DNA of 64,000 nucleotides, taken from contig NZ_BMML01000021.1 of NCBI RefSeq assembly GCF_014645815.1, positions 1 through 64,000 of the forward strand. The letters run 5' to 3'. Below are positions 8,327-16,998 of this stretch, in pieces. Source of the DNA: Streptomyces fuscichromogenes (GTDB lineage Bacteria > Actinomycetota > Actinomycetes > Streptomycetales > Streptomycetaceae). Below the pieces are notes generated by a model, which ran no database searches, was not told the DNA's origin, and was given only the letters and a program-made list of their open reading frames with translations. A program made the translations under genes and the position numbers. Positions within the stretch are counted from its first letter, which is position 1. Every line of letters starts with the position of its first letter.

Positions 8327-9472
8327 ATGGGTGAGGACAACCGGCTGGCCGCCGTCGTCGCGCTGGCCCAGGGCATGGCTGCGGCTCACACCCCACACGA
8401 GTGCTGGCGCGCCGCCGCGGTCGGCGCCTGCCGCGCGCTGGACGGCAGCTTCGCCGCGCTCTCCGTCTGGGAGCGCGAGCTCGGCCGGCTCCGGGTCCTC
8501 GTGAACGTCGGCGACCGCGCCGCGGACGAGGCGGAGTTCCCGGAGGCCGAGGCCTATCCGGTGCACCAGTTCCCGGAGATCACCGAGTTCCTCCACGAAC
8601 GCTGGGCGGGCGGCGGCGGCCCCAACGCCTGGGTCGAGACGGCCGAGGGTCCCGCCGCCGGCCGCCCCGGCTACTCGCACCAGCGCGTCGCCGCCCTGCG
8701 CCGCCGGGGCCGCGGCTGCTGCCTGGTCGCCCCGATCATGCTGCACGGCAGGGCCTGGGGCGAGCTGTACGTGGCCCGTGCCGCCCGCGTCGCCGTGTTC
8801 GGCCGTGCCGACGCCGACTTCGCCACCGTCCTCGCCTCCGTCGTCGCCGCCGGGATCGCGCAGACCGAGCAGCTGGAGGAGGCCCGCCGGCTCGCGTACA
8901 CCGACGCGCTGACCGGGCTCGCCAACCGCCGGGCCGTCGACGCGCGCCTCGACGAGGCGATCGAGCGGCACCGCGCGGACGGGGCGGTGGTCAGCCTCGT
9001 CGTCTGCGACCTCAACGGGCTCAAGAAGGTGAACGACACCCGTGGGCACGCCGTCGGTGACCGGCTCCTGGAACGCTTCGGCTCGGTGCTGTCGCTGTGC
9101 GGGGCGATGCTCCCGGGTGCGCTCGCCGCACGGCTCGGCGGCGACGAGTTCTGTCTGCTCGCGGTCGGTCCGGCGGCCGACGACGTGGTCGAGGCGGCCG
9201 ACGAACTCTGCCGTCGGGCGGCGGAGTTGGAGCTCGGGGAGGGGGTCGCGTGCGGGGTCGCCTCGACCGCGGACCCGATCGGTCCGGTGCGCTCGGCCCG
9301 ACGGCTGTTCAGGCTCGCCGACGCGGCCCAGTACCGGGCGAAGGCGCTGCGCGCGGACCGGCCGGTGGTGGCCGGGCGGGAGGGGCCGGACGACCCCGTC
9401 GTACGGCTGGCCGACGCGCCGCCGCCGGAGCGGGCCGAGCGGCGCAGCTTCCGCGGGCGCCGGGGGCTGTGA
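8327..9472 (+). CDS. GAF-GGDEF protein, putative diguanylate cyclase
   Basis: 381 residues. A GAF-like sensor spans about 5-175 and contains a CC pair at 131-132. The GGDEF domain follows (YTDALTGLANRRAVDARL, DLNGLKKVNDTRGHAVGDRLL, RLGGDEFCLL with GGDEF at 271-275). The active-site motif is intact, so it should make c-di-GMP. The residues that would form the inhibitory I-site (RxxD before the GGDEF) read LPGA, so product inhibition through that site is not expected. No membrane segment. ATG 8327 and GTG 8324 are both possible. AATAAT lies ~20 bases upstream and no good Shine-Dalgarno is seen, so a leaderless start is plausible. Confidence 0.88.
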   Translation: MGEDNRLAAVVALAQGMAAAHTPHECWRAAAVGACRALDGSFAALSVWERELGRLRVLVNVGDRAADEAEFPEAEAYPVHQFPEITEFLHERWAGGGGPNAWVETAEGPAAGRPGYSHQRVAALRRRGRGCCLVAPIMLHGRAWGELYVARAARVAVFGRADADFATVLASVVAAGIAQTEQLEEARRLAYTDALTGLANRRAVDARLDEAIERHRADGAVVSLVVCDLNGLKKVNDTRGHAVGDRLLERFGSVLSLCGAMLPGALAARLGGDEFCLLAVGPAADDVVEAADELCRRAAELELGEGVACGVASTADPIGPVRSARRLFRLADAAQYRAKALRADRPVVAGREGPDDPVVRLADAPPPERAERRSFRGRRGL

Positions 9473-9565
9473 CGCGCGAGTCGTCGGGGCTGTGACGCAC
9501 AAGTAAGGGGCAACCCCGTGCCCCAGTAGTGACAGCAGCCGCATTCAATGCGTACGCTCCTGAAT

Positions 9566-11110
9566 ATGGATATGCACACTGTGGTGGTGGGGACGTCCGG
9601 TGTCACCGCGTCCGACGTTCTCGCCGTGGCGCGCGGCGGCGCCCGGATCGAACTCTCCGCGGAGGCCGTCACCGCCCTCGCGGCGGCCCGCGAGATCGTG
9701 GACGCGCTGGCGGCCAAGCCGGAGCCGGTCTACGGCGTCAGCACCGGCTTCGGCGCCCTGGCGACCCGGCACATCAGCCAGGAGCTGCGGGGCCGGCTGC
9801 AGCGCAACATCGTCCGCTCGCACGCCGCCGGCATGGGGCCGCGGGTGGAGCGCGAGGTCGTCCGGGCCCTGATGTTCCTGCGGCTGAAGACCGTCTGCTC
9901 CGGACACACGGGTGTGCGTCCCGAGGTCGCGCAGACCATGGCCGACGTGCTCAACGCCGGCATCACCCCGGTCGTGCACGAGTACGGCTCGCTCGGCTGC
10001 TCCGGGGACCTGGCCCCGCTCTCGCACTGCGCGCTCACGCTGATGGGCGAGGGCGACGCCGAGGGCCCCGACGGGACCGTCCGCCCCGCGGGCGAGCTGC
10101 TCGCCGAGCACGGCATCGCCCCCGTGGAGCTGCGCGAGAAGGAGGGGCTCGCCCTCCTCAACGGCACCGACGGCATGCTCGGCATGCTGGTGATGGCCCT
10201 CGCCGACCTGGACATGCTGTACAGGTCCGCCGACGTCACCGCCGCGTTGAGCCTTGAGGGGCTGCTCGGGACCGACAAGGTGCTCGCGCCCGAGCTGCAC
10301 GCCATCCGGCCGCACCCGGGGCAGGGCGACAGCGCCGCCAACATGCTCGCCGTGCTCCAGGGCTCCCAGCTGACGGGGCACCACCAGGACGACGCGCCGC
10401 GCGTCCAGGACGCGTACTCGGTGCGGTGCGCTCCGCAGGTCGCCGGGGCGGGCCGGGACACCCTCGCGCACGCCCGGCTGGTGGCCGAGCGGGAGCTGGC
10501 GTCGGCCGTCGACAACCCCGTCGTGCTGCCCGACGGGCGGGTCGAGTCCAACGGCAACTTCCACGGGGCGCCGGTCGCCTACGTCCTCGACTTCCTCGCG
10601 ATCGCGGTGGCCGACCTCGGGTCCATCGCCGAGCGGCGGACGGACCGGCTGCTGGACAAGAACCGCAGCCACGGGCTGCCGCCGTTCCTCGCGGACGACG
10701 CGGGGGTCGACTCGGGGCTGATGATCGCCCAGTACACGCAGGCGGCGCTGGTCAGTGAGCTGAAGCGGCTGGCCGTTCCGGCGTCGGCCGACTCGATCCC
10801 GTCCTCGGCGATGCAGGAGGACCACGTGTCGATGGGGTGGTCGGCCGCGCGCAAGCTGCGGACGGCCGTGGGGAATCTGACGCGGATCATCGCCGTCGAG
10901 CTGTACGCGGCCACCCGGGCCATCGAGTTGCGGGAGGGCCTGACGCCGGCGCCGGCCTCGCGGGCGGTGATCGAGGCGGTGCGCTCCGCGGGGGTGCAGG
11001 GGCCCGGTCCGGACCGGTTCCTGGCGCCGGATCTGGCCGCCGCGGAGGAGTTCGTGCGGGGCGGGGGCGTGGTCGCGGCGGCGGAGACGGTGACCGGGGC
11101 GCTGCGGTAG
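9566..11110 (+). CDS. hutH: Histidine ammonia-lyase
   Basis: 514 residues from MDMHTVVVGTSGVT, the start I remember for S. coelicolor HutH; an upstream ATG at 9548 adds six residues. The enzyme deaminates L-histidine to urocanate, the first step of histidine use. The electrophilic MIO cofactor forms from a tripeptide in GSLGCSGDLAPLSH, here Cys145-Ser146-Gly147 rather than Ala-Ser-Gly, as known for the S. griseus enzyme. Tyr and Asn active-site segments (VYGVSTGFGALATR, SNGNFHGAPVAYVLD) and QEDHVSMGWSAARKL are all present. It is encoded alone, without hutU or hutI alongside. Confidence 0.95.
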   Translation: MDMHTVVVGTSGVTASDVLAVARGGARIELSAEAVTALAAAREIVDALAAKPEPVYGVSTGFGALATRHISQELRGRLQRNIVRSHAAGMGPRVEREVVRALMFLRLKTVCSGHTGVRPEVAQTMADVLNAGITPVVHEYGSLGCSGDLAPLSHCALTLMGEGDAEGPDGTVRPAGELLAEHGIAPVELREKEGLALLNGTDGMLGMLVMALADLDMLYRSADVTAALSLEGLLGTDKVLAPELHAIRPHPGQGDSAANMLAVLQGSQLTGHHQDDAPRVQDAYSVRCAPQVAGAGRDTLAHARLVAERELASAVDNPVVLPDGRVESNGNFHGAPVAYVLDFLAIAVADLGSIAERRTDRLLDKNRSHGLPPFLADDAGVDSGLMIAQYTQAALVSELKRLAVPASADSIPSSAMQEDHVSMGWSAARKLRTAVGNLTRIIAVELYAATRAIELREGLTPAPASRAVIEAVRSAGVQGPGPDRFLAPDLAAAEEFVRGGGVVAAAETVTGALR

Positions 11111-11129
11111 TCGTTCGGCCGCGGGTGCG

Positions 11130-11201
11130 CGGGGGCTGGTCGCGCAGTTCCCCGCGCCCCCGAGAGTGCGGAGTTCCCCGCGCCCCTGGGCCCGTTTCCG
11201 T
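11130..11201. repeat. Streptomyces intergenic GC-rich repeat, copy 3 (inverted, doubled)
   Basis: Reads GGGCTGGTCGCGCAGTTCCC then CGCGCCCCC, the reverse complement of the core at 16011. A second partial core (GGAGTTCCCCGCGCCCCTGG) follows at once. It lies between the convergent ends of hutH and the lipoprotein gene, where it could act as a bidirectional terminator. Confidence 0.8.
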
Positions 11202-11223
11202 GCGGTCCTTCGCAGGGGTGCGG

Positions 11224-12006
11224 CTAACCCAGCTTCTTCGACTGGGCCTTGATCACTGCCGGTGGCACCGTGTACGTCTTGCCGGTCATCATCGCGCCGA
11301 TGTTCATCGTGAAGTACGTCGCGACCGTGTTGCCGTGGCGGACCACCTCCGCGTGCAGGGGGCCCTTGTCGCCGTCGATGTCGGTGGTCGCGGTGAAGGC
11401 GACGGACTCGTCGCCCGATCCCGACGCCGTCGTGGGCGTCACCTTCGTGACCTTCTGCTCGTCGCCGGAGGCGCCGCCCGTGAAGCCCGTCGTGCAGTTC
11501 TCAAGGGCTGTCGAGACGGCCCGCACGGCTTCCCGGGCGCCGTCGCCGTCGTACGACGACAGGTCCAGCGAGGTGATGTCCAGGTTCAGGGAGTCCTTGA
11601 GCGCGCTCTCGAACTTGCCGTCGGCCAGGTCGTCGAGCGAGGTCGCGTCGTCGGTCGGGTCCTTCTTCTCCTCCCGTACCGTGCGGCCGATCTCGGTCGC
11701 CGGGGTGGCCGGGGCGAGTCCGGTGAGGACGTAGACCAGCGGGCGGCACTTCTCGTCGCTGGACCTGATGGTGCTCCGGGACGGCGCGGCTTCGCCGATC
11801 GGGTTGACCTTGTAGCCGGTCACCTCGCCCTGCGCCAGGATCCGCTGCTTCAACTCCCCGGTGCTCAGCGCCTTCACGGCGGCCGATTCCCGGGCGGTGC
11901 CCGCGGCGTCCTCGGAACTCCCGCCGGAGCAGCCGGTGATGAGGGCGAGGGACAGCGCGCCGCCGACGGCGAGGGCGCGGATCCGCACGCCCGGAGATCT
12001 CTTCAT
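11224..12006 (-). CDS. Secreted lipoprotein, function unknown
   Basis: 260 residues. MKRSPGVRIRALAVGGALSLALITGC ends in the lipobox LITGC, followed by a Gly/Ser linker, so the mature protein is a surface lipoprotein of about 235 residues. Two later cysteines (DEKC, ENCTTG) could pair. The C-terminal half (HAEVVRHGNTVATYFTMNIG) resembles the sensor-like domain of many small Streptomyces lipoproteins, without an assigned activity. The 3' end abuts repeat copy 3. The neighbouring LAxTG gene upstream on the same strand may share its transcript. Confidence 0.85.
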   Translation of the reverse strand: MKRSPGVRIRALAVGGALSLALITGCSGGSSEDAAGTARESAAVKALSTGELKQRILAQGEVTGYKVNPIGEAAPSRSTIRSSDEKCRPLVYVLTGLAPATPATEIGRTVREEKKDPTDDATSLDDLADGKFESALKDSLNLDITSLDLSSYDGDGAREAVRAVSTALENCTTGFTGGASGDEQKVTKVTPTTASGSGDESVAFTATTDIDGDKGPLHAEVVRHGNTVATYFTMNIGAMMTGKTYTVPPAVIKAQSKKLG

Positions 12007-12047
12007 GAGAGGACTGTGCGGCTCTGGTCAAGAGCCGGTCAAGTTGT

Positions 12048-12365
12048 TTAAAACTCCAGCCGTTCCCGGCGCACCGAATAGGTCACGAAGCCCGCGCCGA
12101 CGGCGAGGAAAAGGGTGCCGCCGATGACGTACGGCGTGGTGTCCGGGCTTCCGGTATCGGCGAGTTGGGTGGCGTCCCCGGTCGCCGCGGACGTGGCCTC
12201 CGACAGCGCCCTGGCCTGCTGGGTGACGCGCGACGCCGCCCCCTGCGACGTGCCGGTTCTCGCCGGGGCGTCCTGCGACGCGTTGGCGGACGGGACGAAC
12301 CACAGCGCGCACAGGAGCGTGCCTGCGGCGGTGGCGGTCAGCAGCGGGCGGCGAGCGGATGACAC
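12048..12365 (-). CDS. LAxTG (sortase E type) cell-wall-anchored small protein
   Basis: 105 residues. A signal peptide (LLTATAAGTLLCALWFVPSANA) is followed by a ~45-residue Ala/Thr/Ser-rich mature part. It ends in the tripartite sorting signal LADTG, a hydrophobic span (YVIGGTLFLAVGAGFVTYSV) and the charged tail RRERLEF. LAxTG is the motif of class E sortases, the housekeeping type of high-GC actinobacteria. The mature region is tiny, so it may be a surface spacer or a ligand rather than an enzyme. It is 41 bases upstream of the lipoprotein gene on the same strand. Confidence 0.82.
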   Translation of the reverse strand: MSSARRPLLTATAAGTLLCALWFVPSANASQDAPARTGTSQGAASRVTQQARALSEATSAATGDATQLADTGSPDTTPYVIGGTLFLAVGAGFVTYSVRRERLEF

Positions 12366-12474
12366 GGAATATCGATCCCCTTGTGACGCTGGCGAATTGG
12401 CCGTGTGGAGCGATATTAGTGAAAGTCGCGGGTCACGGGAAAGTCACGGGAGGTTTCGGTCGTACGCTCCCGCC

Positions 12475-12816
12475 ATGAGCACTCCAGAGACATCACGTTT
12501 TGTGCGGCTTCGGGTGGAGCTGGTCCTTGAGGTCGAGGACGCCGGCGAGGTCACCAAGGCCGCGCTGCGCCGGATCGCCGGGGACCCCGACCTGCCGGAC
12601 GACGAGCGGACGCAGGCCGAGACCGCTGTGACGGAAGACACCGCCGAGGCCCTCGCCTATCTCGTGGATCCGTTCGACCTGGTCAGCGAGGTGCCCGGGG
12701 TGGAGCTCCAGCAGGCCTCCTGGTCCAGCGAGCGGATTTCCTATGATCCGGATTCGCCGGACTGGGATCTCGACGAAGATGATGGCGAGGACGACGAAGA
12801 GGGCGGCATCGGCTGA
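12475..12816 (+). CDS. Conserved acidic small protein, function unknown
   Basis: 113 residues from ATG 12475. The body (FVRLRVELVLEVEDAGEVTKAALRRIAGDPDLPDDERTQA...) is soluble and alpha/beta in look, with a very acidic tail (DLDEDDGEDDEEGG). No signal peptide or membrane span. No Shine-Dalgarno precedes the ATG, so a leaderless mRNA is possible. A strong terminator follows directly. I do not recognise a functional family. Confidence 0.78.
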   Translation: MSTPETSRFVRLRVELVLEVEDAGEVTKAALRRIAGDPDLPDDERTQAETAVTEDTAEALAYLVDPFDLVSEVPGVELQQASWSSERISYDPDSPDWDLDEDDGEDDEEGGIG

Positions 12817-12835
12817 GCGATCCGGGGAACCGGTG

Positions 12836-12863
12836 ACCCCGGACGGCAACCGCCGTCCGGGGT
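12836..12863 (+). terminator. Rho-independent-like hairpin after the acidic protein gene
   Basis: Stem ACCCCGGACGGC / GCCGTCCGGGGT with a four-base loop, followed by TTTCG. Perfect 12-base pairing, 20 bases past the stop codon. Confidence 0.85.
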
Positions 12864-13039
12864 TTCGTCGTCTCAGAGGGCGCACGGACCGGCCCCTCCC
12901 GCACCAGCCGCCTCTGCGGACGTGGTGTGCCCCACAGATCCGAAGAATGTGGAACGGGACGACACGGCCGTAGCGTTGAGGTTTTCTGACGGGGACTCCC
13001 GGCGTGTTCGCGGACTCGGCAACGATGGAGAAGCGTGTG

Positions 13040-14284
13040 ATGACGGACAGTAAGCGGCGCAAGGGCCTGATGGCCGCGTCCGCACTGCTCGGCGGTGTAA
13101 TGGTGCTCACGGCGTGTTCCGGCAGCGACGACAAGGCGTCCGGCGGCACCAGCAGCTCGCAGTCCCAGGCGGACGAGGCCGCTGCCAAGAAGTCGTCCAA
13201 GGCCGACATCACGATCACGCCGAAGGACGGCTCGGACGGCGCGTCCATCAACAACTCCGCCGCCGTCACGGTCAGCAAGGGCACGCTCACCGGCGTGACC
13301 ATGACCACCGCGACCGGTACGGCGGTCGCCGGCACCCTGTCCGCCGACAAGACGAGCTGGAAGCCGAACGCCCAGCTGGAGCGGTCCACCACCTACAAGG
13401 TCGCCGCCGAGGCCAAGGACTCCGCCGGTCTGGTCGCGCACGAGAACGCCTCCTTCACCACGGTCTCCCCGGCCAACAGCTTCATAGGCACCTTCACCCC
13501 CGAGGACGGCTCGACCGTCGGTGTCGGCATGCCCGTGTCGATCAACTTCGACAAGCAGATCACCGACAAGGCCGCCGTCCAGAAGGGCGTCACGGTCACC
13601 TCCAGCAGCGGCCAGGAGGTCGCCTGCCACTGGTTCTCCACCCAGCGCATGGACTGCCGTCCCGAGGACTACTGGAAGGAGAACTCCACCGTCACGCTGA
13701 AGCTCGCGCTCGACGGTGTGCAGGGCGCCTCCGGTGTCTACGGCGTCCAGCAGAAGACGGTCACCTTCCACATCGGCCGCAACCAGATCTCCTACGTGGA
13801 CGCCAAGACCAAGGAGATGAAGGTCACCGAGGACGGCAAGACCGTCAAGACCATCCCGATCTCGGCCGGTTCGCCGGAGCACACCACGTACGAAGGCATC
13901 ATGGTGATGTCGGAGAAGTACAAGCAGACGCGGATGAACGGCACGACCGTCGGCTTCACCGACAACGACGGCAAGGCCGAGTACGACATCAAGGACGTGC
14001 CGCACGCCATCCGCCTCACCAGCTCCGGCACCTTCCTGCACGGCAACTACTGGGGCGCCAAGTCCGTCTTCGGCTCCGTGAACACCAGCCACGGCTGCGT
14101 GGGCCTGTCCGACACCAAGGGCGCGAACGACACCACCACACCCGCCTACTGGATGTACACGCACTCCATCATCGGTGACGTCGTGGTCGTCTCCAACACC
14201 GGCGACAAGACCGTGGCCCCCGACAACGGCCTCAACGGCTGGAACATGAACTGGACCCAGTGGAAGGCCGGTTCGGCCGTCTGA
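13040..14284 (+). CDS. Lipoprotein L,D-transpeptidase (Ig-like + YkuD)
   Basis: 414 residues from ATG 13040, chosen because GGAGAAG lies 7 bases upstream. A signal peptide ends in the lipobox LTAC. Two Ig-like repeats (about 55-140 and 150-250) precede the YkuD catalytic domain. Its motif HGNYW...SVNTSHGCVGLSD carries His351 and the nucleophile Cys353. Enzymes of this LdtMt2-like architecture make 3->3 cross-links in peptidoglycan, which are resistant to most penicillins, on the outer face of the membrane. It stands alone between two strong terminators. Confidence 0.93.
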   Translation: MTDSKRRKGLMAASALLGGVMVLTACSGSDDKASGGTSSSQSQADEAAAKKSSKADITITPKDGSDGASINNSAAVTVSKGTLTGVTMTTATGTAVAGTLSADKTSWKPNAQLERSTTYKVAAEAKDSAGLVAHENASFTTVSPANSFIGTFTPEDGSTVGVGMPVSINFDKQITDKAAVQKGVTVTSSSGQEVACHWFSTQRMDCRPEDYWKENSTVTLKLALDGVQGASGVYGVQQKTVTFHIGRNQISYVDAKTKEMKVTEDGKTVKTIPISAGSPEHTTYEGIMVMSEKYKQTRMNGTTVGFTDNDGKAEYDIKDVPHAIRLTSSGTFLHGNYWGAKSVFGSVNTSHGCVGLSDTKGANDTTTPAYWMYTHSIIGDVVVVSNTGDKTVAPDNGLNGWNMNWTQWKAGSAV

Positions 14285-14302
14285 GCCACCCGCACACCGC
14301 AC

Positions 14303-14337
14303 GGAAGGCGGCCGCCCCCCGGGGGCGGCCGCCTTCC
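14303..14337 (+). terminator. Strong terminator hairpin after the L,D-transpeptidase
   Basis: GGAAGGCGGCCGCCCCC pairs with GGGGGCGGCCGCCTTCC, a 17-base perfect inverted repeat with almost no loop, 18 bases past the stop. No T-run, as is common in streptomycetes. Confidence 0.85.
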
Positions 14338-14457
14338 GCGTGTCCGGCCGGTGCTGACAGCCCGGTGCGGGGCGATTCCTGGCCTCCGGACAGCCTTCTC
14401 ATGCATCTCTTATTTACGCCTTATCGAGCCATCACGGTGCGTCCCTACCTTGCGGTC

Positions 14458-15948
14458 ATGTTCTTCACCTACCTGAGGCGCGAACTGCGCCGCCGCAGAA
14501 AGGCGGCTCTCGTCGTCGCCTCCGGCCTCGCGCTGGGCATCGCACTGGTCATCGTGGTCAACTCCGTGTCCAACGGCATGGGGAAGGCACAGGACAAGGT
14601 CCTCCAGTCGCTGTACGGCCTGGGTACGGACATGACGGTCACCAAGGCCGCGTCGGCGACCACGAGCGCCTCGCAGCGGCCGCGCTTCAACTTCGACGCG
14701 CAGAACAACGGCTCGTCGAGCACGCAGAGCAGTGACCGTGTCATGGTGCAGGGCTTCAGCACCCTCGCCTCCACGACCGTCACCAAGGTCGGCGCCCAGA
14801 AGGGCGTCGCGACCGCGGTCGGCGGGCTGAACCTCAACGTGGTCAAGATCAGCGGCCAGTTCACCCGGGGTCAGTTCAAGCAGAACCAGGGTTCCGGGGG
14901 CACCGGCACCGGCGGCAACCGTGGCGGCGGTGGCGGCACCGGAGCGCCGCAGGGCGAGGTCCAGGGCGGTGGCGCCAACTTCGACGTCAACTCGTACACG
15001 GTCTACGGCACCGACGTCACCCAGACCGAGGTCGGCCCGCTGACCTCGTCGAAGATCACCAGCGGCCGTACCTTCAAGACCACCGAGACGAACGCCAAGG
15101 TGCTGGTCGCCGACTCGGCGTTCGCCAAGGAGAAGAAGTACAAGGTCGGTTCGACCGTCACCATCAACAAGGTCAAGTTCACGATCATCGGTATCGCGAC
15201 GGCCGACAGCGGTGACGCGGCCGCCAACCTGTACATGCCGCTCAAGCAGGCGCAGACGCTGGCCGACGAGAAGAACAAGGTCACCACGATCTACGTCAAG
15301 GCGACCGACTCCAAGCAGATCTCGGCCGTCAAGAAGACCATCCAGGGCAACGTCTCGGGTACGACGGTGACCACCTCCGCGGACCTCGCGAGCACCGTCT
15401 CCGGCTCGCTGTCCACGGCGTCCTCGCTCGCCACCAACGTCGGCAAGTGGCTGTCCATCGCGGTGCTCGTGGCCGCGTTCCTGGTCGCCGGTCTGCTCAC
15501 CTCCTCGGCGGTCTCCCGCCGCGTCCGCGAGTTCGGCACGCTGAAGGCGCTGGGCTGGAAGTCCGGCCGGGTCACCCGGCAGGTCATCGGCGAGGCCATG
15601 GTCAACGGCCTGGTCGGCGGCGCGCTCGGGATCGGGCTCGGTCTGGCCGGCGCGTACGTGGTCACCGCGATCAGCCCCACCCTGGACGCCTCCCTCGGCG
15701 GTGGCGGCGGCGGTGGCGGCGGTGGCACCGGTGCTGGCGGCTTCGGCGGTGGCGGCGGCGGCTTCGGCGGCGGTCCCGGCCGGCAGACCGCGAAGACCCT
15801 GGAGGTCGCCCTCACGGCCCCGGTCAGCGTGACGACCATCGCGCTGGCGGTGGGCCTGGCGGTGGCCGGCGGCCTGATCGCGGGCGCGTTCGGCGGCTGG
15901 CGCGCGTCCAGGCTGCGGCCGGCGGACGCGCTCAGGCGCGTCGAGTAG
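14458..15948 (+). CDS. ABC transporter permease, FtsX/MacB type
   Basis: 496 residues from ATG 14458 (MFFTYLRRELRRRRKAALVV). TM1 (ALVVASGLALGIALVIVVNSV), then a large extracytoplasmic MacB-PCD-like domain of about 330 residues, then three C-terminal spans with the FtsX signature (RRVREFGTLKALGWKSGRVTRQV). Two Gly-rich inserts stand out, one in the periplasmic domain and one between the last two TMs. TACCTT lies 7 bases before the ATG with no Shine-Dalgarno, so the mRNA may be leaderless. The ATPase partner follows at 16097; together they should move lipoproteins, peptides or drugs outward rather than import. Confidence 0.9.
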   Translation: MFFTYLRRELRRRRKAALVVASGLALGIALVIVVNSVSNGMGKAQDKVLQSLYGLGTDMTVTKAASATTSASQRPRFNFDAQNNGSSSTQSSDRVMVQGFSTLASTTVTKVGAQKGVATAVGGLNLNVVKISGQFTRGQFKQNQGSGGTGTGGNRGGGGGTGAPQGEVQGGGANFDVNSYTVYGTDVTQTEVGPLTSSKITSGRTFKTTETNAKVLVADSAFAKEKKYKVGSTVTINKVKFTIIGIATADSGDAAANLYMPLKQAQTLADEKNKVTTIYVKATDSKQISAVKKTIQGNVSGTTVTTSADLASTVSGSLSTASSLATNVGKWLSIAVLVAAFLVAGLLTSSAVSRRVREFGTLKALGWKSGRVTRQVIGEAMVNGLVGGALGIGLGLAGAYVVTAISPTLDASLGGGGGGGGGGTGAGGFGGGGGGFGGGPGRQTAKTLEVALTAPVSVTTIALAVGLAVAGGLIAGAFGGWRASRLRPADALRRVE

Positions 15949-15969
15949 CCGACGTCCGTCGAGGCTGGG

Positions 15970-16060
15970 GGCCCTGCGGCACGCCTGCCCGCGGACATCG
16001 TGCCCCGTAAGGGGCGCGGGGAACTGCGCGACCAGCCCCCACCCGCCCGCGGCCGACAAC
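15970..16060. repeat. Streptomyces intergenic GC-rich repeat, copy 4
   Basis: CCCTGCGGCACGCCTGCCCG (shared with 8133), then CCCCGTAAGGGGCGCGGGGA and ACTGCGCGACCAGCCCCCAC. It lies inside an operon, between the permease and its ATPase, so it must be read through. Confidence 0.85.
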
Positions 16061-16096
16061 GCACCGCCCCACCCCGAAAACCCTCCAGGAGCCACC

Positions 16097-16780
16097 ATGT
16101 ACGAACTCAGAAACGTCACCAAGCTCTACACACGCGGCAAGGACACGATTCGAGCCCTCGACGGCATCGATCTGACCATCGCCGACGGCGACCGTCTGGT
16201 CATCCAGGGCCCCACGGGCGGCGGCAAGTCCACCCTTCTGCAGATGCTGGGAGGACTCGACCGCCCGACCTCCGGCGAAGTCGTCCTGGACGGGACCGAC
16301 CTGGCCAAGCTCTCCGAAACGAAGCTCACGTCGGTCCGCAGCGAAAGCATCGGCTTCGTCTTCCAGTCCTTCAACCTCATCCCGACGCTCACCGCCCAGG
16401 AGAACGTCGAGACCGCGCTCGTCCCGCTCGGCGTCAAGACCAAGGAGCGGCGCGAGCGCGCCGCCGAGGCGCTGACCTCGGTCGGTCTCGGTGAGCGCCT
16501 CGGCCACCTGCCCTCCGAACTCTCCGGCGGCCAGCAGCAGCGTGTCGCCATCGCCCGGGCCCTGGTGAAGCACCCCAAGGTGCTGCTCGCCGACGAGCCC
16601 ACCGGCAACCTCGACGAGGGCATGCGCGACGAGATCATGGAGGTGCTGGAGCGCATGTGGAAGGAGCACGGGCTGACCTTCATCATGGTCACCCACGACT
16701 CCGCGATCGCGAAGAAGGCCCCGCGCCTCGCGACCATCCGCAAGGGCAAGATCACCGTCAAGGAGAACGCCGGCGCGTAA
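16097..16780 (+). CDS. ABC transporter ATP-binding protein, LolD/MacB type
   Basis: 227 residues, ATG behind CCAGGAG. Walker A is GPTGGGKST (38-46), the Q-loop is FVFQSFNLIPTLTAQENV, the signature LSGGQQQR and Walker B VLLADEPTGNLDEG, with an H-loop in MVTHDSAIA. The NLIPTLTAQENV and DEPTGNLD blocks are typical of the LolD/MacB exporter ATPases. It pairs with the FtsX-type permease 150 bases upstream and energises it from the cytoplasmic face. Confidence 0.94.
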   Translation: MYELRNVTKLYTRGKDTIRALDGIDLTIADGDRLVIQGPTGGGKSTLLQMLGGLDRPTSGEVVLDGTDLAKLSETKLTSVRSESIGFVFQSFNLIPTLTAQENVETALVPLGVKTKERRERAAEALTSVGLGERLGHLPSELSGGQQQRVAIARALVKHPKVLLADEPTGNLDEGMRDEIMEVLERMWKEHGLTFIMVTHDSAIAKKAPRLATIRKGKITVKENAGA

Positions 16781-16890
16781 CACCGGCGCGCCGCGTACAA
16801 CCACGCGGTTGTGTAACGGTGTTCGCCCCGGCGCGTAACAGTTGTCCCGCGCTCTTCTTACCGGCCTCTCATCTATTGAGCCCGCTGATC

Positions 16891-16921
16891 ACCCCCCGGC
16901 ATACTCCGTATTCCGGGGGGT
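16891..16921. promoter_or_regulatory. Palindrome upstream of the subtilase gene
   Basis: Perfect arms ACCCCCCGG / CCGGGGGGT separated by 13 bases, overlapping TTGACG (a -35-like hexamer at 16921). It lies ~80 bases before the TTG start at 16999. It could be an operator or the terminator of the ABC operon; the adjacent -35 favours an operator. Confidence 0.5.
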
Positions 16922-16998
16922 TGACGTATGTGCGTACGAGACTGCCCCCGGCCGGGTGAACGGGGAATTCGCCCGGCACACCGTCTCCTGGGGGAGTC

